DNA of 64,000 nucleotides from Streptomyces goshikiensis (GTDB taxonomy: Bacteria; Actinomycetota; Actinomycetes; Streptomycetales; Streptomycetaceae). Below the pieces are notes generated by a model. That model saw only the letters and a program-made list of their open reading frames with translations, was not told where the DNA came from and ran no database searches. Made by a program: the position numbers and the translations under genes. Of the stretch, positions 1 to 8,230 are shown in pieces (position 1 is the stretch's first letter; each line of letters begins with the position of its first letter). The stretch lies in the NCBI RefSeq assembly GCF_014650555.1, contig NZ_BMVE01000002.1, positions 744,001 through 808,000 of the forward strand, read 5' to 3'.

Positions 1-158
1 TCATGGGCTTCGACACCCCCACCTTCACCCCGCTCTTCGTGATGAGCCGCATCACGGGGTGGACCGCCCACATCACCGAACAGCTCGAACACAACGCCCT
101 CATCCGGCCCCTGGGCGTCTACATCGGCCCCGGGCAGCGCGCCCTGCCCGGTCCCTGA
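1..158 (+). CDS. citrate synthase/2-methylcitrate synthase, C-terminal fragment
   Basis: Only the last 51 codons are in the window; the start lies to the left. The visible end (FTPLFVMSRITGWTAHI, then EQ and LIRPL) is the conserved C-terminus of the short-chain citrate synthase family, which condenses acetyl-CoA or propionyl-CoA with oxaloacetate. The arginine in LIRPL lies in the region that contacts the substrate in this family. The fragment cannot separate citrate synthase from 2-methylcitrate synthase (PrpC). It converges on the ABC exporter gene that ends 25 bp further on. Confidence 0.85.
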   Translation, partial: MGFDTPTFTPLFVMSRITGWTAHITEQLEHNALIRPLGVYIGPGQRALPGP

Positions 159-183
159 CGGTTGACCCGTGAGGCCCGGCCGG

Positions 184-3078
184 TCAGCGGAGCTGGCGGC
201 GGACCAGGTCGTGGAAGAGACCCGACGGGTCGGCGAGCAGTTCGGCGGGCGGGCCCTGCTGGACGATCCTGCCGTCCTCCATGGCGATCACCCGGTCGGC
301 CTCCATGATCGTGGACAGCCGATGGGCGATCACCACGCGGGTGGCGCGCAGGGCCCGGGTGGATTCGGTGACCACGCGCTGGGCCTCGTTGTCCAGCGCG
401 CTGGTGGCCTCGTCGAAGAACAGGATCCGCGGCTTGCGGACGAGGGCCTGGGCGATCATCAGCCGTTGGCGCTGGCCTCCGGAGACGGTGGTGCCGCCGT
501 CGGACAGCATGGTGTGCATGCCCATCGGCATGGCCTTGATGTCCTGCGCCAGGCCCGCCATCGTGGCGGCCTCCCAGACCTCTTCGAGCGAGAACGTCCC
601 CGAGCCGCGGATGCAGTCGAGGATCGAGCCGGTGAAGGGCTGGGCGTGCTGGAGGACGACGCCGCACTGGCGGCGCACGGCCGCCCGGTCGAGCGCCGCC
701 AGGTCCTGGCCGTCGTACAGCACGCTGCCCGAGAGGGGTTCGTCGAAGCCGATGAGCAGCCGAAGCAGGGTGGACTTGCCGCAGCCGCTGGCCCCGACGA
801 CGGCGACGAACTCGCCCCGCCCGATGCGGAAGCTGATGTCGTCCAGTACGAGGGGCCCGTCGTCGCCGTAGCGGTAGGAGAGGCCCTTCGCCTCGATGGC
901 GCCGGTCAGCTCGCCCGGCCGGGTGCTGGCGCGGACCGCCTCGGGGGCCGCGTCCAGGACCGGCCTGATCTGCTCGAACATCGGCAGCACGGCGGCGGCC
1001 GACAGGAACGCGCCGGTCAGCTGTGTCACCGAGGACAGCAGCATCGTCAGCGCGGTGCTGAAGGTGAGGAACTCGCCGGCGGACATGGCGCCGCGGGCCG
1101 GTCCGGCCAGCAGCACGAACATCACCAGCGTGCACAGCGGCAGGTGGACCGCTCCCAGCACCGTGCTGAGGTTCTGGATCCGGCCGATGCGCTGCTGGAG
1201 GTCGCGGGTACGGGCGAACTCCCGCGCCCAGGCGGCGTACGCGAAGCTCTCGGCCGCGGCGACGCGGAGCTTGGGCAGCCCGCGCAGGGTCTGGAAGGCC
1301 TGGTTGCCGAGCCGGAGACCGAGCTCGACCAGCCTCCGCTGGTGGCGCAGCTGCCACAGCCCCAGGCCCAGGAAGACCGCGGCGGCGACGACCAGCATGG
1401 CGAGTGCCGCCATCGCGAGCGGCACGCTGTAGACGAGCAGCAGGACGAGGCTCATCGCGCCGGTCGCGCCCGCCTGGACGCAGACCGGGGCGATGCCGGA
1501 CAGCACGCGGCGCATCGCGCTGACGCCCATGGCCGCGCCGGCGAGTTCGCCGGTGGAGCGGCCCGTGAAGAACGTCGTCGGCAGCCGGAGCAGCCGGTCC
1601 CACACCGCCGGCTGCAAGGTGGCCTCGATGCGGCCCTCCATGCGCAGCAGGGCGGTGTTCTGCAGCAGCATGAAGGCGGCCGAGACGATGCCCGTCGCGA
1701 TCAGTGCCAGGCCGGTCTGCACGATGAGGCCGTTCTCGGCCTGCGGGACGTAGCGGCCGAGGACCCGGCCGGTGGCGATCGGCACCAGTGCGCCCAGGAG
1801 CACCGCGACGGCCGCGCCCAGCAGGAGGCCGCGCAGTTCCGGGAGGGTGCCGCGCAGGCTGAAGCGGATCAGGGCGGGCAGGCCCACCCGTCCGTCGGGC
1901 AGCGGGCGGTAGAGCATGACGGCGCGCGGTTCGAGGGCGCTCGCGCCGTCCTTCCCGATGCGCTCGCGCCGGCCGGTGGCGGGGTCGACCGCCTCGTAGC
2001 CGCCGCGCCGCCACAGCAGGGCGACCGGCGTGCCGTCCTTCTCGCGCCGGCCCACCAGCGGCCCGCTGTTCTCCCGCCACCAGCGCCCGCCGAGCGCGAC
2101 CGTGCGGGTGCGGATCCGCGAGGCGAGGGCGATGCGTTCGACGGGGTCGGTCCGCTCCGGTCCGCCGCCGCCGCCGCCGTCGGCGGCGGCCGGTTCGGTC
2201 AGGGTGATGCGGGACGCCTCGGCGACCAGGCGGCACGCGGCGAAGGTCGCGTCGGCGCCCGCGCCCGGGCGGGAGGCCCGGCCGGATCCGGCGATGGACG
2301 CCAGCAGGGTCCGGTCCGCCTGGCTGTGGGCCGCCCGGCCCGCCTCGATCCCGGCGGCGGTGCGGTCCTCGTGGGCGCGCTCAAGCTCCTCGATCCGGTC
2401 GTCCAGGGCGTACAACAGCCGGTGCTGCTGGTCGACCATGCCCTGCCACATCGCCGCGTCGACGAGGAGGGTGCCCACGGCCTCCGCCTCGTACACGGCG
2501 CCGTACTGCACGCTGCCCGGAGCGATCTGCATCCACAGGATGTCGTCGTCGGCCCCGCCGTGCGCGTCGGGGGCGCCGCCGTCCAGCGGCGCCTGGTAGA
2601 GCACGCGCAGGCCGCGGCCGATGCCGCGGGCGAAGGCGTCCTCCAGGGGGCTCTGCGGGCCGGGCCGTCCGGGGGCGCCGTAGTGGTCGCCCTGGTCGGC
2701 GTACCAGGCCGCTTCGGGGAACTGGTCTCCGTACTGCGGCCGGTACAGCTCGCGCAGGGTGATGCGCCGCAGCAGGCATCCCTGCAGGGGGCGTCCGACC
2801 AGGGTGTGGTCCGGGCCCTCGGCCGGGCCCAGCAGGAGCGTGCCCGGCTCCAGCCGGCCCAGGAAGTGCCAGTGCCCGGCGTGCGCGGCGTCGACGGCGA
2901 ACAGGTCCAGCTCGCCCCGTACGACGAGCCACAGGACGAGCGGGCCCTCCAGGGACAGGCTGCGCAGACCCGTGCAGTCGACCGGGGAGCCCAGTGCGCC
3001 CAGGGCCGCGACCACCGGGTCCGGGGCCGCGTTCCATGCTCCGGCGGTGGCCGTGGCTCCGGCATCGTGCTGTGTCAC
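184..3078 (-). CDS. NHLM-type bacteriocin system ABC transporter without peptidase domain
   Basis: 964 aa, GTG start one base after the stop of the peptidase-ABC gene, so the two are probably translationally coupled. The first ~330 residues hold a beta-rich segment resembling a cyclic-nucleotide-binding or cupin fold (around residues 40-110) and a run of six glycines before the membrane part. The middle is a six-helix ABC exporter domain. The C-terminal ATPase has an intact Walker A (GASGCGKST, lysine near residue 768), signature (VSGGQRQRL) and Walker B (ILFFDEATSALD). No C39 peptidase is present. This domain order is that of the second ABC protein of NHLM peptide export systems; it probably pairs with the upstream ABC protein in export of the small precursor encoded at the head of the locus. 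Family assignment is from memory of the domain layout. Confidence 0.88.
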   Translation of the reverse strand: MTQHDAGATATAGAWNAAPDPVVAALGALGSPVDCTGLRSLSLEGPLVLWLVVRGELDLFAVDAAHAGHWHFLGRLEPGTLLLGPAEGPDHTLVGRPLQGCLLRRITLRELYRPQYGDQFPEAAWYADQGDHYGAPGRPGPQSPLEDAFARGIGRGLRVLYQAPLDGGAPDAHGGADDDILWMQIAPGSVQYGAVYEAEAVGTLLVDAAMWQGMVDQQHRLLYALDDRIEELERAHEDRTAAGIEAGRAAHSQADRTLLASIAGSGRASRPGAGADATFAACRLVAEASRITLTEPAAADGGGGGGPERTDPVERIALASRIRTRTVALGGRWWRENSGPLVGRREKDGTPVALLWRRGGYEAVDPATGRRERIGKDGASALEPRAVMLYRPLPDGRVGLPALIRFSLRGTLPELRGLLLGAAVAVLLGALVPIATGRVLGRYVPQAENGLIVQTGLALIATGIVSAAFMLLQNTALLRMEGRIEATLQPAVWDRLLRLPTTFFTGRSTGELAGAAMGVSAMRRVLSGIAPVCVQAGATGAMSLVLLLVYSVPLAMAALAMLVVAAAVFLGLGLWQLRHQRRLVELGLRLGNQAFQTLRGLPKLRVAAAESFAYAAWAREFARTRDLQQRIGRIQNLSTVLGAVHLPLCTLVMFVLLAGPARGAMSAGEFLTFSTALTMLLSSVTQLTGAFLSAAAVLPMFEQIRPVLDAAPEAVRASTRPGELTGAIEAKGLSYRYGDDGPLVLDDISFRIGRGEFVAVVGASGCGKSTLLRLLIGFDEPLSGSVLYDGQDLAALDRAAVRRQCGVVLQHAQPFTGSILDCIRGSGTFSLEEVWEAATMAGLAQDIKAMPMGMHTMLSDGGTTVSGGQRQRLMIAQALVRKPRILFFDEATSALDNEAQRVVTESTRALRATRVVIAHRLSTIMEADRVIAMEDGRIVQQGPPAELLADPSGLFHDLVRRQLR

Positions 3079-3079
3079 C

Positions 3080-5332
3080 TCAGTGCTCCCCGACCAGTGC
3101 GGCGTACGGGCCCCGCGCGGCGACCAGCTGCTCGTGCCGACCGCGTTCCACGATCCGGCCCCGGTCGAGCACGACGATCTCGTCGCTGTCGCGCACCGTG
3201 CTCAGCCGGTGGGCGATGACGACGCAGGCGCAGCCGCGGCGGCGCAGGTTGTCGATGACGAGCTGCTCGGTCACCGCGTCCAGGGCGCTGGTCACCTCGT
3301 CGAGCACCATGACGCTGGGGCGGCGCACCAGCGCCCGCGCGATCTCCAGGCGCTGGCGCTGGCCGCCGGAGAAATTGCGGCCGTCCTGCTCGACGCGGCT
3401 GTGGATGCCGCCGGGACGGCGGGCGACGACGTCGTGCACGGCGGCGTCCTCCAGCGCGGCGACGACGGCCTCGTCGGGGACGGAGGGGTCCCACAGCGTG
3501 ACGTTGTCGCGGACGGTGCCCTCGAAGAGGAAGACGTCCTGGTCGACGAAGGAGACGGAAGCGGCCAGCGCGCCGCGCGGGATGTCCTCCAGCCGCATCC
3601 CGTCGATGCGGACGGCCCCCTGCCAGGGCGTGTGGAGGCCGGAGACCAGCCTGGAGACGGTGGACTTGCCGCTGCCGGAGCCGCCGACGAGCGCGATCTG
3701 CCGGCCGGGCCCGACCGAGAGCGAGAAGTCCTCCAGCAGCGGGGCGTCCAGCGGGCTGTAGCCGAAGGTGATCCCTTCCAGCTCCACGTGACCCTTGAGG
3801 CGGCGGGTGCCCGCGGCGGCCTCGCGCCGCGAGTGGACCGGATCGACGGGGAAGTTCTCGACGTCCTTGAGGCGGGCGACGTCGGCCGCGAAGTCCTGGA
3901 TCCGCCCGGCGACCCCGCCCAGCCTGGCGATCGGCGCGGTGAAGCTGGTCACCAGGGCCTGGAAGGCGACGAGCAGACCCACGGTGAGGCTGCCGTCCAC
4001 CGCGCGCAGACCGCCGATCATCAGGATCAGCGCGCTGTTGAACGCGGCGAGGGCGGGAGCGACGATCGCGAGCCACGCGCCGGGCACGCCGAGCCGCTGC
4101 TGCACGTCGAGGGTGACGGCGTGCTGTCCGGCCCAGCGGCGGAAGAAGCCGTTCTCGCCGCCCGTGGCCTTCATCGTCTCGATGAGCTGGAGGCCGCCGT
4201 AGGACGTGTTCGTCAGCCGGGCGCTCTCGGCGCGCAGCTTCTGGGTGCCGGTGGCCCTCAGTCCGACCACGATCCGCAGGGCCACCACGTTGAGCAGCGC
4301 CACGCCCACGCCGACGGCGGTCAGCTGCGGATCGTACGTCCACAGCAGCACCGCGTAGATCACGACCACCACGGCGTCCACGCCCGCGGCGGCCAGGTCC
4401 CGGGAGACGGTCTCGGCGACGGTGTCGTTGGACTGCAGGCGCTGGACCAGGTCGGCCGGGCTGCGCTGGGAGTAGAAGGTGACCGGCAGCCTGAGCAGGT
4501 GCCGGAAGAAGCGGGCGCCGCCCAGGGTGGAGGAGATGACGCGGCCGCGCAGCAGGTTGGCCTGCTGCACCGCGGTGAGGGCCGCGGTGAGGACGAGGGC
4601 GACGGCCAGCGAGGCGAACAGCACGCCCAGCAGGGAGGTCTGCTCCCCGATGAGGAACATGTCGATGTACGTGCGGCTCAGGGCCGGTACGCAGGCGCCG
4701 ACGGCCACGAGGAGGAGGCTGGAGAGCACGGCGGCCGCCATGGTGGCGGACGTGCCCCGCAGGCGGGCCGGTACGGTGCGCAGGACTCCGGGCTTGCGGC
4801 CGCCGCGGCGGAAGCCGTCGCCGGGCTCGAAGGTGAGCACGACGCCGGTGAAACTGTGGTCGAACTCGTCCATGGGGACGAACCGGCGTCCCTTGCCCGG
4901 ATCGTTGACGTACACGCCCCTGCGGCCGAACCGGCGGCCCGTGCCGTCGTAGACGACGTAGTGGTTGAACTCCCAGAAGAGCACGGCCGGGGCGCTCACC
5001 TCGGCGAGCGCGGCCAGGTCCATCTGCATGCCCTTGGCCGTCAGGCCGTAACCGCGGGCGGCCTTGAGGAGGTTGCTGGCGCGGGAACCGTCGCGGGAGA
5101 CGCCGCAGGCGACGCGCAGCTCTTCGAGGGCGACGAAGCGGCCGTGGTGGCCGAGCACCATGGCCAGGGCGGCGGCGCCGCACTCCACCGCCTCCATCTG
5201 CAGCACGGTGGGGGTGCGCACGGGGCGGGGCGTCCTGCCCCTGGGCTCGGGGGCGGGCCTGCGGCGGGCGCCGCCCTTCGGGCCGGGGCGGTGGCGGCGG
5301 CGGCCGGTCTCGGCTGTCGACGGCGCGGTCAC
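3080..5332 (-). CDS. NHLM-type bacteriocin ABC transporter with N-terminal C39 peptidase
   Basis: 750 aa. The GTG start overlaps the stop of the HlyD-like gene (GTGA). An upstream extension of the frame runs through that gene and is rejected. After a basic, proline-rich N-terminus comes a C39 double-glycine peptidase: catalytic Cys near residue 51 in QMEAVECGAAALAM, His in FNHYVVYDG and Asp in VNDPGKG, so all three catalytic positions look intact. A six-helix transmembrane domain follows, then an ATPase with Walker A GGSGSGKST (lysine near 556), signature FSGGQRQRLEIA and Walker B VMVLDEVTSALD. Such proteins cut leader peptides after Gly-Gly and export the core across the membrane. The obvious substrate is the GG-leader peptide at 6232-6462. 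Confidence 0.92.
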   Translation of the reverse strand: MTAPSTAETGRRRHRPGPKGGARRRPAPEPRGRTPRPVRTPTVLQMEAVECGAAALAMVLGHHGRFVALEELRVACGVSRDGSRASNLLKAARGYGLTAKGMQMDLAALAEVSAPAVLFWEFNHYVVYDGTGRRFGRRGVYVNDPGKGRRFVPMDEFDHSFTGVVLTFEPGDGFRRGGRKPGVLRTVPARLRGTSATMAAAVLSSLLLVAVGACVPALSRTYIDMFLIGEQTSLLGVLFASLAVALVLTAALTAVQQANLLRGRVISSTLGGARFFRHLLRLPVTFYSQRSPADLVQRLQSNDTVAETVSRDLAAAGVDAVVVVIYAVLLWTYDPQLTAVGVGVALLNVVALRIVVGLRATGTQKLRAESARLTNTSYGGLQLIETMKATGGENGFFRRWAGQHAVTLDVQQRLGVPGAWLAIVAPALAAFNSALILMIGGLRAVDGSLTVGLLVAFQALVTSFTAPIARLGGVAGRIQDFAADVARLKDVENFPVDPVHSRREAAAGTRRLKGHVELEGITFGYSPLDAPLLEDFSLSVGPGRQIALVGGSGSGKSTVSRLVSGLHTPWQGAVRIDGMRLEDIPRGALAASVSFVDQDVFLFEGTVRDNVTLWDPSVPDEAVVAALEDAAVHDVVARRPGGIHSRVEQDGRNFSGGQRQRLEIARALVRRPSVMVLDEVTSALDAVTEQLVIDNLRRRGCACVVIAHRLSTVRDSDEIVVLDRGRIVERGRHEQLVAARGPYAALVGEH

Positions 5333-6132
5333 GGCAGCAGCCAGTCGACGGGGCGCTGCGCGGAGAGGTGGACGGAGCCGGTGACCGGAGTCCTGGATTC
5401 GACGGCGTACGGGGGCCCGTCCTCGGAGGTCCACCGGTAGCCGGAGGGGGTGGAGGAGGGGTCGAGCTGTACGAGCACCGCGACCGGGCTGCCCTGGCGG
5501 GAGAACTGTTCGGCGAGGCCGGCGTCGGCCAGGAAACCGCTGATCTGTGCCTGGGTCTGGGGGGCGCGGCCGACCGCCTTGACGCGGCCGCGCAGCATGC
5601 CGAAGCGCTGCTGGGGGACGGACTGGACGCCGAGGTCGACGGGGGCTCCCACCGGGATCGCCGGTCCGCTGTCGCCCGGCACGTACAGCACGGCCACCAG
5701 GGGGTCCTGCGGGGCCTTCACACGTTCGACGGTCGCCACGTCCGCGCCGGTGGCGACGACCGAGCCCACCTTGGCCACCAGGGTGGTCAGCCGGCCTGCG
5801 GTGACCACGCGCACGGGGCGCTCGCCCTGCTCCGTGCGGACGTTGAGCAGCGGTGCTCCGGCGGGCAGCTGCTGGCCCTCCGAGGCGAGGACCGCGGTCA
5901 CCTGCCCGGAGAGCGGGGTCTGCAGCACGTAGCTGCCCTCGGGCCGGGTGAGGATGCCGGGGACGCTCAGCTTGGAGGACACGGTGCCGGTGACCGCCCA
6001 GAAGCACGCGGCGGCCATCACGACGACCGTGACGGCCAGGACGAGCCTTCCCTGCGGGTGCGCGAAGCGGACGGGCAGGTCGAGTTCTTCGGGCGATTGC
6101 AGCTTGGAAAGAGCCTTTTGGCGGAACTGCAC
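5329..6132 (-). CDS. HlyD-like membrane fusion protein of the NHLM export system
   Basis: 267 aa from a GTG at 6132, preceded by AAGGA at 7-nt spacing. An in-frame ATG at 6153 lacks a ribosome site, and the protein from the GTG starts with FRQKALSKLQSPEELD, the usual opening of this family. One membrane helix (around residues 32-50) follows, then a periplasmic-adaptor-like part with two lipoyl-like stretches (SGQVTAVLASEGQQL and AGRLTTLVAKVGSVV). In a Gram-positive cell it would sit outside the membrane as a partner of the ABC exporters. Its stop codon overlaps the next start. Confidence 0.85.
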   Translation of the reverse strand: MQFRQKALSKLQSPEELDLPVRFAHPQGRLVLAVTVVVMAAACFWAVTGTVSSKLSVPGILTRPEGSYVLQTPLSGQVTAVLASEGQQLPAGAPLLNVRTEQGERPVRVVTAGRLTTLVAKVGSVVATGADVATVERVKAPQDPLVAVLYVPGDSGPAIPVGAPVDLGVQSVPQQRFGMLRGRVKAVGRAPQTQAQISGFLADAGLAEQFSRQGSPVAVLVQLDPSSTPSGYRWTSEDGPPYAVESRTPVTGSVHLSAQRPVDWLLP

Positions 6133-6178
6133 GGACCATTCCTTCAACTGCATTCGAGTCGTTCGGTAATTCAGGCAA

Positions 6179-6220
6179 CCAGGAACCCCGGAGCCGTGGG
6201 GGACGCTCCGGGGTTCCTGG
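6179..6220 (-). terminator. 16-bp perfect hairpin between precursor and export genes
   Basis: 6179-6194 and 6205-6220 form a perfect 16-bp inverted repeat around a 10-nt loop. It begins 12 nt past the precursor stop and lies upstream of the HlyD-like gene on the same strand. It lacks a U-tract, as is common in Streptomyces. It probably acts as a partial terminator or 3' stabiliser that keeps precursor mRNA in excess over exporter mRNA. Confidence 0.8.
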
Positions 6221-6231
6221 TGTTATTCCGA

Positions 6232-6462
6232 TCAGAGACCGGCGATACCGGTGTTCAGCGAAACGCCGGTGACGCCCGTGACGAGGCCGGGGACCTGGGA
6301 CACGATGCCCGTGGCCGCCTGGACGGTGCCGAGGGAGCCCACGATGTTGGTGACATCGCTGGTCGCGGCGCCGACCAGGCCGCCGGAAACGTTGAGGAGG
6401 CCACCGGAGACGGCGTCCAGCTCGGTGTCGGCGATCTCACGGGTCTCAAGGTCGTTACGCAT
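6232..6462 (-). CDS. double-glycine-leader bacteriocin-like precursor peptide
   Basis: 76 aa. The ATG at 6462 has GAAAGG eight bases upstream; a GTG three codons earlier sits on the ribosome site itself and is unlikely. Residues 1-21 are an acidic leader ending ELDAVSGG, the classical substrate of C39 peptidases. The 55-residue core is rich in G, V, T, S and L, has no cysteine and a single charged residue (Asp), and contains several glycines spaced to allow helix packing. A second VSGG occurs seven residues after the first, giving an alternative cleavage point. No lanthionine, cyclodehydratase or radical-SAM gene lies nearby, so an unmodified, membrane-active peptide is the simplest reading. 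The activity is inferred, not seen. Confidence 0.82.
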   Translation of the reverse strand: MRNDLETREIADTELDAVSGGLLNVSGGLVGAATSDVTNIVGSLGTVQAATGIVSQVPGLVTGVTGVSLNTGIAGL

Positions 6463-7060
6463 GGCGCGCACCTTTCATTGGGGGGAGTAATACGTATCTG
6501 CGGCGGCCGTGGGCCCAGAATTCAGCCCGTCATTCCTGACTGCCGCGGTGGGCAAGATGAAAGCACGCGAACGGGTGCCCGGACGAATCCCGTTGACGCT
6601 CCGTCGGGGTCGGGCGGACATCTCCGAACATGGAAGTGCAGCTTGATTCACCGAATGGTGACGACTTCTTCACAGGATCGAGTAACAGATATGGGCCGCC
6701 CGCTGCTTACACGGAACCAAATGGGACAGACCCGCATCTAACGGGCCGGGCAATTGCCGCATACCGCACGGCGTCGGCAACGGGCCGTCCCCGACGCGCA
6801 CACGATGTGCAGGTTTCCGGAAGGAGTGCGGGGTGACCGCGCCGCGCCGCCCGGTGCGGCCGGGTACGGGCGGGTGCGGCCGGGCGAGGGCGGGACGTCC
6901 GTGGTCGCCCGACCCCGGACGCCGGTGGCAGACTTGGGTCCGTGATGGACCGGGTGCCGACCGGCGACAGCGCGGCCGGCACCGGCCGCGGCGCCCGCGG
7001 TCGGTCCCGCGCTGGTCTCGGAGGTGAAGGAGCGGTAAACGTGCAGGTCGGAGCGATGTC
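6463..7060. other. 598-bp intergenic region, promoter zone of peptide locus and sbcD
   Basis: No convincing gene. The part next to the precursor (6480-6700) is relatively A/T-rich and must hold its promoter, but I see no clear -35/-10 pair. A short reading frame at 6833-7027 (64 codons, GTG) has a good AAGGAG six bases upstream, yet its product is almost all Arg, Pro and Gly and resembles no family, so it is not called. The sbcD promoter should lie in 6840-7040. Confidence 0.5.
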
Positions 7061-8230
7061 TTGAGGATCCTGCACACCTCCGACTGGCACCTCGGCCGGG
7101 CCTTCCACCGCGTGAACCTGCTCGGCGCCCAGGCCGCCTTCGTCGACCACCTCGTCGAGACCGTCCGCGCGCACGAGGTCGACGCCGTCCTCGTCGCCGG
7201 TGACGTCTACGACCGCGCCGTCCCCCCGCTGCCCGCCGTCGAGCTGTACGACCGGGCCCTGCACCGGCTCGCCGACCTCGGCGTGCCCACCGTGATGATC
7301 TCCGGGAACCACGACTCCGCCCGCCGCCTCGGGGTCGGGGCCGGGCTGATCGGCCGGGCCGGCATCCACCTCAGGACCGACCCGGACGGCTGCGCCGACC
7401 CCGTGGTGCTGGCCGACGTACACGGCGAGGTGGCCTTCTACGGGCTGCCGTACCTGGAACCGGCCCTGGTCAAGGACCGGTTCGGCGCCGGGCAGGTCAG
7501 CCACGAGGCCGTATTGGGCGCGGCCATGGACCGGATCCGGGCCGACCTGGCCACCCGCCCGCCCGGCACCCGCTCCGTCGTCCTCGCCCACGCCTTCGTC
7601 ACCGGCGGGCAGGCCAGCGACAGCGAGCGCGACATCACCGTCGGCGGGGTCGAGGCCGTGCCCGCCTCCGTCTTCGACGGGGTGGACTACGCCGCCCTCG
7701 GCCACCTCCACGGCTGCCAGACGATCAGCGAACGGGTCCGCTACTCCGGTTCCCCGCTCGCCTACTCCTTCTCCGAGGCCGACCACCGCAAGACGATGTG
7801 GCTGATCGAGCTCGGCGCGCGGGGCGAGATCGCCGGCGCCGACCGGATCGACACCCCCGTGCCGCGGGCACTCGCCCGGCTGCGGGGGCCGCTGGAGGAC
7901 CTCCTCGACGACCCCGCGCTCGCCGGGTGCGAGGACCGCTGGGTCGAGGCCACCCTCACCGACCCCGTCCGGCCCGAGGACCCCATGGCCCGCCTCGCCG
8001 CCCGCTTCCCGCACGTCCTCAGCCTCGCCTTCGACCCCGAGGGCCGCGAGGAGGACAGCGGAGCCTCCTACGCCCAGCGCCTCAAGGGGCGAAGCGACCA
8101 GGAGATCGCCGAGGACTTCGTCGCCCACGTCCGGGGCGGGGGCGCCCCGAGCGAGGCCGAACGGGCGGTGCTCCAGGGCGCCTTCGACGACGTACGCACC
8201 GACGCCACGCGCCAGGAGACCCTCCGATGA
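7061..8230 (+). CDS. sbcD: exonuclease SbcCD nuclease subunit SbcD
   Basis: 389 aa from a TTG start with GGAG seven bases upstream. It opens with the metallophosphoesterase motif ILHTSDWHLG, followed by VLVAGDVYD, ISGNHDS and, further on, VVLAHAF and ALGHLHG, the metal-binding set of Mre11/SbcD nucleases. With SbcC it forms the ATP-dependent complex that opens and degrades DNA hairpins and blocked ends. The stop overlaps the sbcC start (ATGA), so the two subunits are translationally coupled. Confidence 0.96.
   Translation: MRILHTSDWHLGRAFHRVNLLGAQAAFVDHLVETVRAHEVDAVLVAGDVYDRAVPPLPAVELYDRALHRLADLGVPTVMISGNHDSARRLGVGAGLIGRAGIHLRTDPDGCADPVVLADVHGEVAFYGLPYLEPALVKDRFGAGQVSHEAVLGAAMDRIRADLATRPPGTRSVVLAHAFVTGGQASDSERDITVGGVEAVPASVFDGVDYAALGHLHGCQTISERVRYSGSPLAYSFSEADHRKTMWLIELGARGEIAGADRIDTPVPRALARLRGPLEDLLDDPALAGCEDRWVEATLTDPVRPEDPMARLAARFPHVLSLAFDPEGREEDSGASYAQRLKGRSDQEIAEDFVAHVRGGGAPSEAERAVLQGAFDDVRTDATRQETLR

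Noticed and set aside
169..3219. Very long plus-strand reading frame opposite the ABC gene
   Set aside because: It is a high-GC shadow of the minus-strand transporter, with a repetitive Gly/Arg/Ala/Val composition and no family motif. Similar mirror frames opposite sbcC, ureC, pfkA/murT and elsewhere are rejected for the same reason.
5333..6178. N-terminal extension of the peptidase-ABC frame
   Set aside because: It runs through the HlyD-like gene in another frame and encodes low-complexity Arg/Pro/Gly. The GTG overlapping the HlyD stop gives a protein starting close before the C39 domain.
6833..7027. 64-codon frame with AAGGAG upstream before sbcD
   Set aside because: The ribosome site is good but the product is almost entirely Arg, Pro and Gly, with no resemblance to any family. 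Kept only as a note.
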